This document shows positions 32,641 through 41,609 of a stretch of 64,000 nt of DNA, piece by piece. Within the stretch, counting starts at the first letter, position 1, and each line of letters starts with the position of its first letter. The notes beneath the pieces were generated by a model. It did no database searches. It worked only from the letters and a program-made list of their open reading frames with translations, and was not told the origin of the DNA. Both the position numbers and the translations under genes were made by a program. Source of the DNA: Candidatus Vecturithrix granuli (GTDB lineage: Bacteria > Moduliflexota > Moduliflexia > Moduliflexales > Moduliflexaceae); the NCBI GenBank assembly GCA_000739535.1, contig DF820463.1:604956-668955 (forward strand), read 5' to 3'.

Positions 32641-34548
32641 ATGAGACAAGCAAAATCAATTGGTTCTATTCTGGTTGATGTCGAATTAGTGACGCAGGAT
32701 GATATTGAAAAGGCTCTGGAACTGCAAAAGCAGACTGGAAAACGCCTGGGAGAAGTCCTGGTAATGATGGGCGCGGTATCGGATGATGATATCCGCTGGG
32801 CTCTTGCGGAACAATTAAACCTCCCGTATGTCAATATCCGTAAAGATCAGATTGATCCAGACGTGGCGCAATTGCTCCCTGAAAAAATTGCCCGGCGTTA
32901 CCATGTCATTCCGATTTTGAAGATTGAGAACGAATTGACCGTCGTGGTTGATGATCCATTAAATACGACGATTATTAAAGATATTGAGAAAATGACCAAA
33001 TCAGAAGTGAAAATCTCGTTAGGACGGATCTCAGATATCTTACTCGCAATTGACGAGATCTACGGAACGGTCGAAGAACAAGAAATTCCTGAACAGCAGC
33101 CTCCGCCGAAATTTGTATCTTCCTGGTTTCATGAGGAGGATATGCAAAAAATTCTCAATGATCCCTCAGGTCATGTGTTGATGGAACGCATTGTGACCAC
33201 CGCCCTGGATCATGGCATTTCTCGGATCTATTTTCAACCCGGGAGCGATCTCTGCCACGTGAGTTATCGGGTTAATGGGGTGTTACAAGAACAAATTCAA
33301 CTCAGCCTGGAATGGTATTCTATTTTACTCTTTCGTTTAAAGATCAGCGCTGACTTTGAAATCCCGGAAACGTCATTACCTCAATATCGGGAATTCTTCT
33401 ATAAAGAACATCTCTCGACAAGTTCCGCTTATCCGGCTGGAGAACCCGTAGTCTTTGCGCTTTCTATTCTTCCGACAACCACCGGTGAATCTGCCGTCCT
33501 CAGTGTGGTGAAGAAATCAATCGAACACCTTTGGCTGCAAGAAGACGAAGAAAAAGGAAGCTTGCTTCAAAAACAGGAACTTCTGGTGGTGCGTCAACTT
33601 CAGACAAAACTTCAACATTGCAGTTATGGCGCAGTTTTTTTGGGAGGGAGGGGCTATCTCGAAAAAATGACAACACTCTATGGATTGCTCAGAACCTTTG
33701 ATCCGATCCAGAAAAAAATTGTCATCTTCGAAGCGCATTCTGAATATCTGGCTGATAAATGCTATCAGGTTCGATATGGGAGGGAAGATTTGATTAAACT
33801 TCATCACGCGCTTCATCTTGCGCAAACAGCAACTTCTGGCCCCGAACAACAGGAACAGCAAGAGGCCCAGCCTGAGGATTCCGCACAACAGAAATTTTCA
33901 GGGTTGCGTCAAGATTACCCGATCCCTGGCTTCCAAAGAGTTACTCAGATTCTTCAACCAGAACAATGTGTGCTTTCAAATTGGTTATCTGGGCTAAATG
34001 CCCATGATCCGGATGTGTTATTGATCGATCATATTGCCAGTGAAGTTGTGTTGGCTCAAAGTTTGGATTTTGCCGCAAATGGCGTGATGTTTGCGTCTCT
34101 TGAGCTTCCAACAGCGTTTCTTATGCTGGCATATATGTTAGAATGCCAGACAAAACCGTCGGTGATCGCATCACGCGTTCTGGCATTGATGGCGCAATAC
34201 TCGCTCCGCGTTCTCTGTCAGGAATGTAAGCAAAAAGATGACAGCGAGTTAGGAAAACAGATGATGGATCGGCTTCAGCCGACAGGCGAAAACACGGTTC
34301 CGGAAATCTACAAAGCTGTCGGCTGTCCTGCTTGCAACAGGAGTGGATACGTTGATCAGATAACGCTGTTCGAGATATTACCGATGGAGTCCTGGCTCAA
34401 AGAGCTATTGTTGGCCGGAGCTCCGCTTGCTGAGATCCGGCAAACAGCTTGCAACACAGGCTTTCATTCACTTGAAAAAAAGGGGAGCGCGCTCTTATTT
34501 TCAGGACAGACTTCCCTGGAAGAAGTCTTTTCATTGCTATCATACTAA
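32641..34548 (+). CDS. Degenerate PilB-like protein (pseudo-ATPase)
   Basis: A 635-residue paralogue of PilB. The N-terminal part is well kept, with MshEN-like IGSILVDVELVTQDDIEKAL and LGEVLVMMGAVSDDDIRWAL followed by the T2SSE N-domain. The motor part is eroded: the Walker A position reads LGGRGYLEKMTTLYGLL (334-350), with Lys342 kept but Glu341 where Gly is needed and Met343 instead of Thr/Ser. VGEIRDPETA has become LIDHIASEVV and the STLHT box reads ASLEL. The C-terminal zinc region (CQECK, CPACNRSGY) is kept. The frame is intact over 1.9 kb, so the protein is probably made and selected. It may join PilB in a mixed ring or act as a c-di-GMP-responsive adaptor. ATG 32641 lacks a clear ribosome site. 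Confidence 0.85.
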   Translation: MRQAKSIGSILVDVELVTQDDIEKALELQKQTGKRLGEVLVMMGAVSDDDIRWALAEQLNLPYVNIRKDQIDPDVAQLLPEKIARRYHVIPILKIENELTVVVDDPLNTTIIKDIEKMTKSEVKISLGRISDILLAIDEIYGTVEEQEIPEQQPPPKFVSSWFHEEDMQKILNDPSGHVLMERIVTTALDHGISRIYFQPGSDLCHVSYRVNGVLQEQIQLSLEWYSILLFRLKISADFEIPETSLPQYREFFYKEHLSTSSAYPAGEPVVFALSILPTTTGESAVLSVVKKSIEHLWLQEDEEKGSLLQKQELLVVRQLQTKLQHCSYGAVFLGGRGYLEKMTTLYGLLRTFDPIQKKIVIFEAHSEYLADKCYQVRYGREDLIKLHHALHLAQTATSGPEQQEQQEAQPEDSAQQKFSGLRQDYPIPGFQRVTQILQPEQCVLSNWLSGLNAHDPDVLLIDHIASEVVLAQSLDFAANGVMFASLELPTAFLMLAYMLECQTKPSVIASRVLALMAQYSLRVLCQECKQKDDSELGKQMMDRLQPTGENTVPEIYKAVGCPACNRSGYVDQITLFEILPMESWLKELLLAGAPLAEIRQTACNTGFHSLEKKGSALLFSGQTSLEEVFSLLSY

Positions 34549-34572
34549 CTATTGGAAAGAAAATAACAGATT

Positions 34573-35637
34573 ATGGCAGAAATTGATGCGCTGCTTGAAA
34601 AGGCGGTTAAAATAGGAGCATCGGATGTGCACTTAACAGTTGGGGCTCCCCCGATTTACCGATTAAATGGGGAACTCCAGATCTCAGAAGACGCTGATTT
34701 GCTTACTGATCAGGATACAAGGCGTTTGTTGCGAGAGCTGATGACAGAACAGCAAAGGCTGAAATTTGATCAGTTGAATGATATTGATTTTGCCTATCAA
34801 GTTGAGGGAATCGGACGTTTTCGAGGAAATGTGTTTTTACAAACTCGCGGAATGGGAGCCGTGTTTCGGATTATTCCACAGCAGATCACCCCCTTGGAAG
34901 AACTGCGACTGCCACGGGCCGTCCATGAATTTACGCGATTAAGCCGAGGATTGGTGCTTGTGACAGGGCCAACAGGCAATGGAAAGTCAACAACTCTGGC
35001 CTCCATGATTGATTATATCAATCGTTATCGCAAAGCGCACATCATCACGATCGAAGATCCACTTGAATTTATCCATAGCAACAACAAAAGCTTAATTAAC
35101 CAACGAGAAATCGGGACGCACAGCTCGTCGTTTGCCAGCGCCTTGCGGTCGGCTTTCCGAGAGGATCCGGATGTCATTCTGATTGGGGAGATGCGCGATT
35201 TGGAAACCATTGCTCTGGCAATTACGGCTGCGGAAACTGGTCATCTCGTGTTTGGTACCCTTCATACCAGCAGCGCGGCGAAAACGATTGACCGAATTAT
35301 CGATGTGTTTCCCACAACCCAACAAGCGCAAGTGCGAACTCAATTATCAGAGTCATTGAGCGGTGTGATTGCTCAACAATTGCTCAAACGCATGGATGGA
35401 AAAGGCCGTGTCGCGGCGGTTGAAATTTTAGTCGGAGTGCCAGCCCTGGGGCATTTGATTCGAGATGGGAAGACGTATCAAATTCCTTCAATTATCCAAA
35501 CCGGACGACGAGAAGGGATGCAGACCATGGATCAGGCGATTGTCGATTTATTAAAACAGGGCGCGATTTCCCCGGAAGAAGCCCATGATAAATGCGTCGA
35601 TCGGGAAACATTTCAACGCTATCTGGGAAAGCTCTGA
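34573..35637 (+). CDS. pilT: Pilus retraction ATPase
   Basis: Motor that depolymerises the pilus, powering twitching, 354 aa. Walker A is GPTGNGKSTTLASM (Lys138), followed by EDPLEFIH, the Walker B block DVILIGEMRDLETI and the HTSSAAKTIDRI His box. The C-terminal AIRA-type helix region seen in PilT is replaced by MDQAIVDLLKQGAISPEEA, the usual end of this family. No N-terminal MshEN unit, as expected for PilT. It starts 24 bases after the degenerate PilB paralogue, so these two are probably one transcript. Confidence 0.95.
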   Translation: MAEIDALLEKAVKIGASDVHLTVGAPPIYRLNGELQISEDADLLTDQDTRRLLRELMTEQQRLKFDQLNDIDFAYQVEGIGRFRGNVFLQTRGMGAVFRIIPQQITPLEELRLPRAVHEFTRLSRGLVLVTGPTGNGKSTTLASMIDYINRYRKAHIITIEDPLEFIHSNNKSLINQREIGTHSSSFASALRSAFREDPDVILIGEMRDLETIALAITAAETGHLVFGTLHTSSAAKTIDRIIDVFPTTQQAQVRTQLSESLSGVIAQQLLKRMDGKGRVAAVEILVGVPALGHLIRDGKTYQIPSIIQTGRREGMQTMDQAIVDLLKQGAISPEEAHDKCVDRETFQRYLGKL

Positions 35638-35794
35638 TGCGGGTAGTGCCGACATTCCATGTTAGTGGTTGAATGGTAAGTGACCTCTGCTTGTTGAGTG
35701 AAGTCGAAATGAGCCATTTTATGTTTCTTGCGACTCTGTTCAGGAAACAGTATCATTTATCATTATGACCACTACCGAAGAAGGATATGAGGTT

Positions 35795-37483
35795 ATGAAC
35801 GATCTGGTGAAAAAATCTATGCTGTTCATTATAGGAATCTGTTGTGTGCTGAGCGGCTGTGTTGAGTGGCGTCATCCTGATGCTCTCTATGGAGAAGCCC
35901 CGCGCCCCCCGCTTGAAAAAGGTCGTGAACATGAACGCAAGCACCGGTATGCAGAAGCGGAACAAGAATATTTACAAATTACCGATGAAGCCGTCAAAGA
36001 AATGACGCTCAATCAACTGGCCTCTGCCTGGGATAGTGTGAACGCCAACATTATTCGCGCTCAAGAACTGGTGAAGCAACAGCCGACGCTCGCCAGAGCC
36101 AGGTTACAATTAGCCCGGGAATACTACAATAAAGGGCTGTTGTGCGCTCGCTATTGGAAAGAGTCTATGGGAGATTATCCTCGCGATTTTGTGCTGGAAG
36201 AACAAGAATATTTTTTTACCGCATCGCTTGAACAGGCCAAAAAAGCCCTCCAATTTCAACCCGTTTTTCCTGAAGCTCGACTGTTGATGTCAGAGATTTA
36301 TCTGGTGAATCGCTTGCACAATGAGGGCCTGAAAGAACTGAAACAACTTATTCGCAAACACCCGGACTACGCCAAAGGCTATTATGCCATCGGGAACGCC
36401 TATCTTGAGATGAAGCAGTACGATAAGGTGGAGCGGTATTATATCCGCGCGATTAAACTGGACCCCGATTTTCTTGACGCGTATTACATGCTGGGGAAAT
36501 TTTACTTTGAACGGCAATGGTACGATTATGCAGTCTATACATACTTAGAGCTTTTACGTAAAAATCCCAAAGATTGGCCATCCTTTGATATGTTGATTGA
36601 CGCCTGTCATCAACTTGGCAACTATTATGTGGAACAGGAACAATACAACCAGGCCATCGGGATTTTTCAGGCCATCCTGGAAGTCAAGTCTTCGTATCCG
36701 GTACACCAAAGCCTGCTGCAAGCGCGTAAGAAAAGGGACGAAGCCGCATTAATGGCCGCAGAACAGGAAAGCCAGGGTCAGGCGCCTGTTCCTTCCGGAG
36801 AAATCCATGCGCCAGCAGCAGAAGTTGGGTCAGCCCCCTCCCTCCCTGAACACATCTTGCCGGTCGCATTGCAACCGGCACAAGTTCCTTCGCCTGAGGC
36901 AGTTCCTCCAACGCCGCCCGAAGAAAGCTTTCCGGGAGCAGAGGAAACATCGGCAATCCCTGTTGCCCAGGTTCAACTTCGTAATACGCCCGCCACGCTT
37001 TCGAATCAAGATATTATCCATATAATCCAACAGCGTGGGTTCAATCATCCCAACAATTTAACGAATTGGGGCTTATCAGGCAGTGTTCAAGGCACCTTTC
37101 AACACGCCTACCAACCCCAAACACGCAATAATGATTCCGTGGTGGTCGATCAAAGTACGGGACTGGTATGGCAGCAAGCGGGATCTACGAATCAAATGAC
37201 CTGGAACGAGGCCAAAGCCTATATCCAACAATTGAACCAGAATGAATTCGCAGGCTTTGCAGACTGGCGGCTGCCGACAGTTGAAGAACTCGCTTCATTA
37301 TTGGAGTTTCAGAAGAAAAACGGCAATTATTATATTGATCCTGCTTTCGATGTGACTCAGGGATTTTGTTGGAGTGTGGACATGGCAGCAGGCGCCAACG
37401 CAGCCTGGGCTGTGGCTTTTCACAGCGGTCATGTGTATTACGATCCTCTTGATCGCACGAATTATGTCCGCGCCGTACGCTGA
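35795..37483 (+). CDS. TPR lipoprotein with C-terminal DUF1566 (Lcl_C) domain
   Basis: A 562-residue lipoprotein. It has a lipoprotein signal with lipobox LSGC, a TPR-rich helical region (about 40-320, e.g. GYYAIGNAYLEMKQYDKVER, DAYYMLGKFYFERQWYDYAV), a Pro/Ala/Glu-rich linker (about 325-405), and a C-terminal DUF1566 domain (VVDQSTGLVWQQ, TWNEAKAYIQQLN, FADWRLPTVEEL, FCWSVD). DUF1566 is a C-type-lectin-like fold in surface adhesins. ATG 35795 is preferred for the signal peptide; 35765 would add ten residues. It follows pilT, so it may be a pilus-associated or surface-display lipoprotein, which is inference from position. Confidence 0.88.
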   Translation: MNDLVKKSMLFIIGICCVLSGCVEWRHPDALYGEAPRPPLEKGREHERKHRYAEAEQEYLQITDEAVKEMTLNQLASAWDSVNANIIRAQELVKQQPTLARARLQLAREYYNKGLLCARYWKESMGDYPRDFVLEEQEYFFTASLEQAKKALQFQPVFPEARLLMSEIYLVNRLHNEGLKELKQLIRKHPDYAKGYYAIGNAYLEMKQYDKVERYYIRAIKLDPDFLDAYYMLGKFYFERQWYDYAVYTYLELLRKNPKDWPSFDMLIDACHQLGNYYVEQEQYNQAIGIFQAILEVKSSYPVHQSLLQARKKRDEAALMAAEQESQGQAPVPSGEIHAPAAEVGSAPSLPEHILPVALQPAQVPSPEAVPPTPPEESFPGAEETSAIPVAQVQLRNTPATLSNQDIIHIIQQRGFNHPNNLTNWGLSGSVQGTFQHAYQPQTRNNDSVVVDQSTGLVWQQAGSTNQMTWNEAKAYIQQLNQNEFAGFADWRLPTVEELASLLEFQKKNGNYYIDPAFDVTQGFCWSVDMAAGANAAWAVAFHSGHVYYDPLDRTNYVRAVR

Positions 37484-37519
37484 ACGTGGAAAAGGATCTT
37501 TTGAAAGTCTCTATACCCG

Positions 37520-38386
37520 ATGAATGCTCAAGTAATTAGTGGACAGAACAGAACCAAAGGCGAAACCGTTCCAGTCCTGATTATCCAACCGACAAAAGGC
37601 TGGGGACGTTTGGCCCTGCACGAAGTCTGGGAATACCGGGATTTGCTCTATTTTCTGCTCTGGCGTGATGTGAAAGGCCGCTATAAACAGATGGCTTTAG
37701 GCCCGCTATGGATCGTCTTGCATCCATTAGTCAATATGGTGATGTTTACGTTGATTTTTGGCGTGGTGGCGAAACTCCCCTCAGATGGAGTGCCGTATCC
37801 GATTTTCACCTATACGGCCCTCCTGCCCTGGACATTTTTTTCCGGTGCCGTCATGGCTGCCGCCAACAGTTTGTTGAATCATCGCCATCTCATCGCAAAA
37901 GTCTATTTTCCCCGCCTTATCGTGCCCATTGTTGGGGTCATCTCTGGCTTGATTGACTTCAGCATCTCTCTCCTGATCTTATTGGGGATGATGATGTTTT
38001 ATGGCTATGGCCTGAGTTGGAGAATCCTCACGATTCCGGGTTTTCTTCTCATCGCCGCCATGGTTGCCTTAGCGGTTGGCTTATGGTCGGCCTCCTGGAT
38101 TGTACATTACCATGATGTCAATGAAATCCTGAGTTATGTCGTGCGCGGATGGATGTATGTGACGCCAGTGGTCTATGCCATCAGCATCGTTCCTGACCGA
38201 TGGCGCATGCTTTATCGTTTGAATCCGATGACCAATGTAATTGAAGGGTTTCGGTGGGCCTTATTAGGAACAGGGCAAGCCCCGGATAGTCTATTTTTAA
38301 TTTCGTCGCTCTGCATCATTCCGATGTTAATTTCCGGAGCCTTTTATTTTCGACGAACAGAACGAACAATTGTTGATATTGCGTAG
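37520..38386 (+). CDS. wzm: ABC-2 type polysaccharide export permease
   Basis: Inner-membrane permease of a Wzm/Wzt or TagGH-like exporter for O-antigen, capsule or similar polymers, 288 aa, six hydrophobic segments. Signatures include YFLLWRDVKGRYKQMALGPLW at the N-terminal amphipathic helix and LNPMTNVIEGFRWALLG near the C-terminus. Its ATPase partner gene is not adjacent: the intact wzt is at 44819, 6.4 kb downstream, and a wzt 5' remnant is at 42298. It opens the polysaccharide cluster. No strong ribosome site before ATG 37520. Confidence 0.93.
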   Translation: MNAQVISGQNRTKGETVPVLIIQPTKGWGRLALHEVWEYRDLLYFLLWRDVKGRYKQMALGPLWIVLHPLVNMVMFTLIFGVVAKLPSDGVPYPIFTYTALLPWTFFSGAVMAAANSLLNHRHLIAKVYFPRLIVPIVGVISGLIDFSISLLILLGMMMFYGYGLSWRILTIPGFLLIAAMVALAVGLWSASWIVHYHDVNEILSYVVRGWMYVTPVVYAISIVPDRWRMLYRLNPMTNVIEGFRWALLGTGQAPDSLFLISSLCIIPMLISGAFYFRRTERTIVDIA

Positions 38387-38393
38387 GAGGATT

Positions 38394-38653
38394 AACCACG
38401 AAACACACGAAACACACGAAAGATGTAATGAAGCGTTCACACGAGTATTCTTTCAATGTTAAAGTGACGAGTAACACTGTACCCCGGACAGCCTTGTCTG
38501 GGCAGATACGGACAGGGCTGTCCGAGGTACGAATTCGTCAGTCAAATCTTGAAAGAACACTATAACGCTGTCTCACCTGAAAAACCTCAAACGTTTCGCG
38601 TCTTCGGGTGAGTTTTACTAAGATTTTCGTGTGTTTCGTGTGTTTCGTGGTTT
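38394..38653 (+). repeat. 260-bp nested palindromic element
   Basis: The outer arms are AACCACGAAACACACGAAAC-type repeats (38394-38421) and their complement (38624-38653), each with tandem CGAAACACA units. Nested inside is a class-1 two-hairpin element at 38479-38530 (outer GTACC/GGTAC; hairpins 38484-38501 and 38509-38524, loops GCCT and GGGC), with TTCTTTCAA/TTGAAAGAA around it. It fills the whole gap between wzm and the GDP-fucose synthase gene. Confidence 0.8.
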
Positions 38654-38659
38654 CCCATA

Positions 38660-39595
38660 ATGGAAAAAGATGCCAAGATTTTTATTGCCGGTCGCTACGG
38701 GTTGGTCGGATCAGCCATAGAACGCGCCTTACGAAGAGCAGGCTATGCTAAAATTGTCGGCTTGCCGCACGCCGAACTCGAACTCACTGTTCAGGCGGAA
38801 GTTGAAACCTATTTTAAAATTGAAAAACCGCAGTATGTGTTTCTGGCGGCCGCCAAAGTCGGCGGTATTTATGCCAATAATACCTATCCGGCCGAATTTA
38901 TTTATTCCAATCTGGAAATTCAGAATAATATCATTCATGCCTGCTATCAATTTCACGTGAAAAAACTGATGTTTCTTGGTTCAGCCTGCATTTATCCCAA
39001 ATTTTCCCAACAGCCGATTTCCGAAGATGAATTGCTCAACGGCAAATTAGAACCGACGAATGAACCGTATGCCATTGCGAAAATTGCGGGAATTACGATG
39101 TGCCAGAGTTATAATCGCCAATACGGCACGAACTTTATCTCGGTTATGCCCACCAATCTCTATGGATTGAATGATAATTATCACCCTGAAAATTCCCACG
39201 TCATTCCGGGATTAATTCGACGCTTTCATGAGGCTAAAACGCGGAATCTTTCCGAAGTCGTGGTATGGGGCACAGGCGCGCCGAAACGTGAATTCCTGTT
39301 TTCAGAAGATCTGGGGGATGCCTGCGTTTTCGTGATGCAACATTATTCTGGAAATGAAATTATCAATATCGGGTGCGGAAGCGAAATCTCGATTAAAGAA
39401 CTGATCGAACTCATCAAAAAAACTGTCGGCTATGAAGGGGAAATACGCTTTGACGACTCAAAACCCGATGGCATGCCGCGCCGCTTACTCGATGTCTCCA
39501 AACTCCACGCCCTCGGCTGGCAGCACAAGACCAGACTGGAAGACGGGTTGAACATAGCGTATCAGGATTTTTTGAAAAAATATAAGGCCGCTTGA
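38660..39595 (+). CDS. fcl: GDP-L-fucose synthase
   Basis: Epimerase/reductase that makes GDP-L-fucose from GDP-4-keto-6-deoxymannose, 311 aa. The NADP loop is GRYGLVGS (11-18; GHRGMVGS is more usual). The catalytic set matches the E. coli enzyme with an offset of one: Ser108, Cys110, Tyr137, Lys141 and His180. Further blocks [26 protein letters not shown] and the C-terminal [14 protein letters not shown] confirm it. The partner GDP-mannose 4,6-dehydratase gene is not in the window. It supplies fucose for the polymer built by the cluster. It sits between wzm and the accessory genes. Confidence 0.95.
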   Translation: MEKDAKIFIAGRYGLVGSAIERALRRAGYAKIVGLPHAELELTVQAEVETYFKIEKPQYVFLAAAKVGGIYANNTYPAEFIYSNLEIQNNIIHACYQFHVKKLMFLGSACIYPKFSQQPISEDELLNGKLEPTNEPYAIAKIAGITMCQSYNRQYGTNFISVMPTNLYGLNDNYHPENSHVIPGLIRRFHEAKTRNLSEVVVWGTGAPKREFLFSEDLGDACVFVMQHYSGNEIINIGCGSEISIKELIELIKKTVGYEGEIRFDDSKPDGMPRRLLDVSKLHALGWQHKTRLEDGLNIAYQDFLKKYKAA

Positions 39596-39711
39596 AGACG
39601 AGCTTGAAAAATGATGACAACCAAAAAACCTGCTTATATTCTACTTGACAAATTTCGGAGGATGGGCAACAAATAATTAATAAAAGACGCTGCAAGGAGG
39701 TGAGTATTTTT

Positions 39712-40563
39712 ATGGCAGTGACGGCAATGAATACGGCTGAGCTCCATGATTATTTAGTCGAAACACTTCCGATAATCCTGGAAGAAAACAAGGATATACA
39801 GCGCGCGATTTTCCGCATTTCGAGGCGCAGATTTGCGGACACAGACGAGACGAATCTCCGTTTCGATCGGATGTTCGAAGAACTCCAACAGGAGCGAGAA
39901 CTTTCAGAAAAACGTTGGGAAGAAAACCATCAACGCTGGCAAAAAAATCAGGAAGAGTTAGCAGCGATGCGGCGCGAATCTGATGAACGCTGGAAAGAAA
40001 GTCAGCAACGGTGGGAAGAAAACCAGCAAGAGTTGACAGCGATGCAGCGCGAATCCAATGAACGCTGGGAAAAAAATCAGCAAGAGTTGGCAGCGATGCG
40101 GCGCGAATCAGATGAACGTTTTGAGCGTCTGATGCAAGAAATTAAAAATGTGCGTATAAAGCACGAAAGCTCGATCGGGGCGTTGGGAGCACGCTGGGGG
40201 ATTGCGGCAGAATCCTCGTTTCGAGATGGCTTGAAAGACTTGTTAGAACAGGATTTCGGTGTCCAGGTACTCAACATTACTGAATATGATGACGCTGGTG
40301 AGGTCTTCGGACAACCGGATCAAATAGAACTGGATCTGATCATCAAGAACGGGACGCTCATCATTTGCGAAATCAAATCATCCATCAGTCGTTCGGAGAT
40401 GTATGCCTTTTACCGCAAAGTACAATTCTACGAAAAACGTCACCAACGTAAAGCCACGAAACTGATGGTCATTTCTCCGATGGTGGACCAACGCGCCAAA
40501 GCCGTGGCCGACAAACTTGGCATCATTGTCCATGCGTATGCCGACGAGGTGGAATTGTGCTAA
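39712..40563 (+). CDS. Coiled-coil protein with C-terminal PD-(D/E)XK nuclease-like domain (DUF3782-like)
   Basis: A 283-residue soluble protein. Residues about 45-150 are a charged coiled coil made of repeated ERWEENQQELAAMRRESD-like units. Residues about 155-283 have the PD-(D/E)XK arrangement: FGQPDQIELDLII, then ICEIKSS (E-x-K), then KVQFYEKR. Such proteins are common as multi-copy families in cyanobacteria and candidate phyla; substrate and role are unknown. AAGGAGG (39694-39700) lies 11 bases before ATG 39712; the GTG at 39700 overlaps that site. It lies in the accessory block between fcl and wzt and next to a Uma2 gene, another PD-(D/E)XK family, so it is probably mobile cargo rather than polysaccharide machinery. 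Confidence 0.8.
   Translation: MAVTAMNTAELHDYLVETLPIILEENKDIQRAIFRISRRRFADTDETNLRFDRMFEELQQERELSEKRWEENHQRWQKNQEELAAMRRESDERWKESQQRWEENQQELTAMQRESNERWEKNQQELAAMRRESDERFERLMQEIKNVRIKHESSIGALGARWGIAAESSFRDGLKDLLEQDFGVQVLNITEYDDAGEVFGQPDQIELDLIIKNGTLIICEIKSSISRSEMYAFYRKVQFYEKRHQRKATKLMVISPMVDQRAKAVADKLGIIVHAYADEVELC
39946..40122 (+). repeat. In-frame 48-bp repeats in the coiled-coil region
   Basis: Three copies of a 48-bp unit begin at 39946, 40021 and 40075 (spacing 75 and 54, multiples of three). Each contains AGCGATGCGGCGCGAATC or a close variant. They encode the repeated coiled-coil heptads of the surrounding gene. Confidence 0.75.
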
Positions 40564-40572
40564 TTGATAAAA

Positions 40573-40641
40573 CTACAACGGATTTTAGAATTGAACGGAT
40601 AATGAACCGGACAATTCGTTCTATTCTTTAATCCGGTGTAG
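40573..40641 (+). repeat. Imperfect palindrome, possibly a diverged copy of the 109-bp element
   Basis: CTACAACGGATT at the left end and AATCCGGTGTAG at the right end (40630-40641) pair; the inner parts GAATTGAACGG and CCGGACAATTC also pair. The ends resemble CTACAAGGAT of the elements at 16605 and 23390, but the core differs. It lies in the 104-bp gap before the Uma2 gene. Confidence 0.45.
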
Positions 40642-40667
40642 TGCTTGACCGAAAGATTTAGAGAATA

Positions 40668-41306
40668 ATGATACACGATATTTCCGCGTTAGATACGAAT
40701 AAAATTTATACATACTCCGATTATTTGACCTGGCAGGTGCAGGAACGGCTTGAGCTGATCAAGGGACGCTTGTTTAAAATGTCTCCTGCCCCGATGCGTT
40801 ATCATCAGGAATTATCGGGCGCGTTATTCGGAGAATTTCGGAACTATTTGAAGGGGAAGCCGTGTAAAGTCTTTCATGCGCCTTTTGATGTACGCTTGCC
40901 GAAAAGTCAAATCGAGCTCCGCGATAAACAGATTTATACGGTTGTGCAGCCTGATATTGTTGTGGTCTGCGATCACGCCAAATTAGATCGCAAAGGCTGT
41001 CTTGGCGCTCCTGACTTGATCGTCGAAATTTTATCGCCCTCAACCGCTGCGAAAGACGTCAAAGACAAATTTGTGGTATATGAAGAAGCGGGCGTTCAAG
41101 AATATTGGATTGTGTATCCCGGAGAACATGTCCTGGAAGTTTTCAAACTCGATGAACACAGAAAATATCAGTTAGAGCGCATTTATACCCGTGAGGATAC
41201 GGTCGAGGTCGGCATCTTTAAGGATTTTTCGATTGATCTGCGCGAGATTTTCGAAGAAGCCGTGGATGAAATGTCTGAGGATAAGGCAAATGAACACCGG
41301 TTGTGA
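40668..41306 (+). CDS. Uma2-family (DUF820) restriction-endonuclease-fold protein
   Basis: Putative PD-(D/E)XK nuclease of unknown role, 212 aa, normal length. Recognisable blocks are YTYSDYLTWQVQERLELIKG, a VQPDIVVVCD strand, GAPDLIVEILSPST with the catalytic-type acidic pair, and the helix KDKFVVYEEAGVQEYWIVYP. The family is abundant and multi-copy in cyanobacteria, Chloroflexi and candidate phyla, with mobile-element habits. It sits in the accessory block between fcl and the MNT gene. The start at 40668 has only a weak purine-rich site. Confidence 0.9.
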   Translation: MIHDISALDTNKIYTYSDYLTWQVQERLELIKGRLFKMSPAPMRYHQELSGALFGEFRNYLKGKPCKVFHAPFDVRLPKSQIELRDKQIYTVVQPDIVVVCDHAKLDRKGCLGAPDLIVEILSPSTAAKDVKDKFVVYEEAGVQEYWIVYPGEHVLEVFKLDEHRKYQLERIYTREDTVEVGIFKDFSIDLREIFEEAVDEMSEDKANEHRL

Positions 41307-41357
41307 GTAGAGGGGATGACAGGATGGCTACACAAGAAGAATGGGGGGCAATACAGG

Positions 41358-41609
41358 ATGGCAACATTACTGATTGATAAGGTCAATGAACGGATTCCGG
41401 CGCTGTACGAAACTGCATCGGAAGCAGAAAAACAGCAGATCAGACAGGTGATAGAAGACATCTTCCGGCTGTTCACCCGGCGGCAAAACGCCGACGCAAT
41501 GAACGACCAATTACGCAGGAAGGCCATTGCGTTTGCCCGCAATCACTGGACTTTTCCACTAGATTGGAGCCGCCACAAACTGACCCGTGAGGAATTGAAT
41601 GTACGCTGA
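41358..41609 (+). CDS. Small conserved-looking hypothetical protein
   Basis: An 83-residue, mainly helical, charged protein (MATLLIDKVNERIPALYETASEAEKQQIRQ... FARNHWTFPLDW). I do not recognise the family. ATG 41358 has GGGGGG about nine bases upstream; the frame is open from 41316. Its last 11 bases overlap the start of the nucleotidyltransferase gene, and GAGGAATTGA inside it serves as that gene's ribosome site, so the two are translationally coupled. By size and position it could be a third component or a separate antitoxin-like protein. Confidence 0.55.
   Translation: MATLLIDKVNERIPALYETASEAEKQQIRQVIEDIFRLFTRRQNADAMNDQLRRKAIAFARNHWTFPLDWSRHKLTREELNVR

Noticed and set aside
39946-40122. 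CRISPR-like array because of evenly repeated units
   Set aside because: Only three units, in-frame within a coiled-coil gene, with near-repeat rather than unique spacers and no cas genes.
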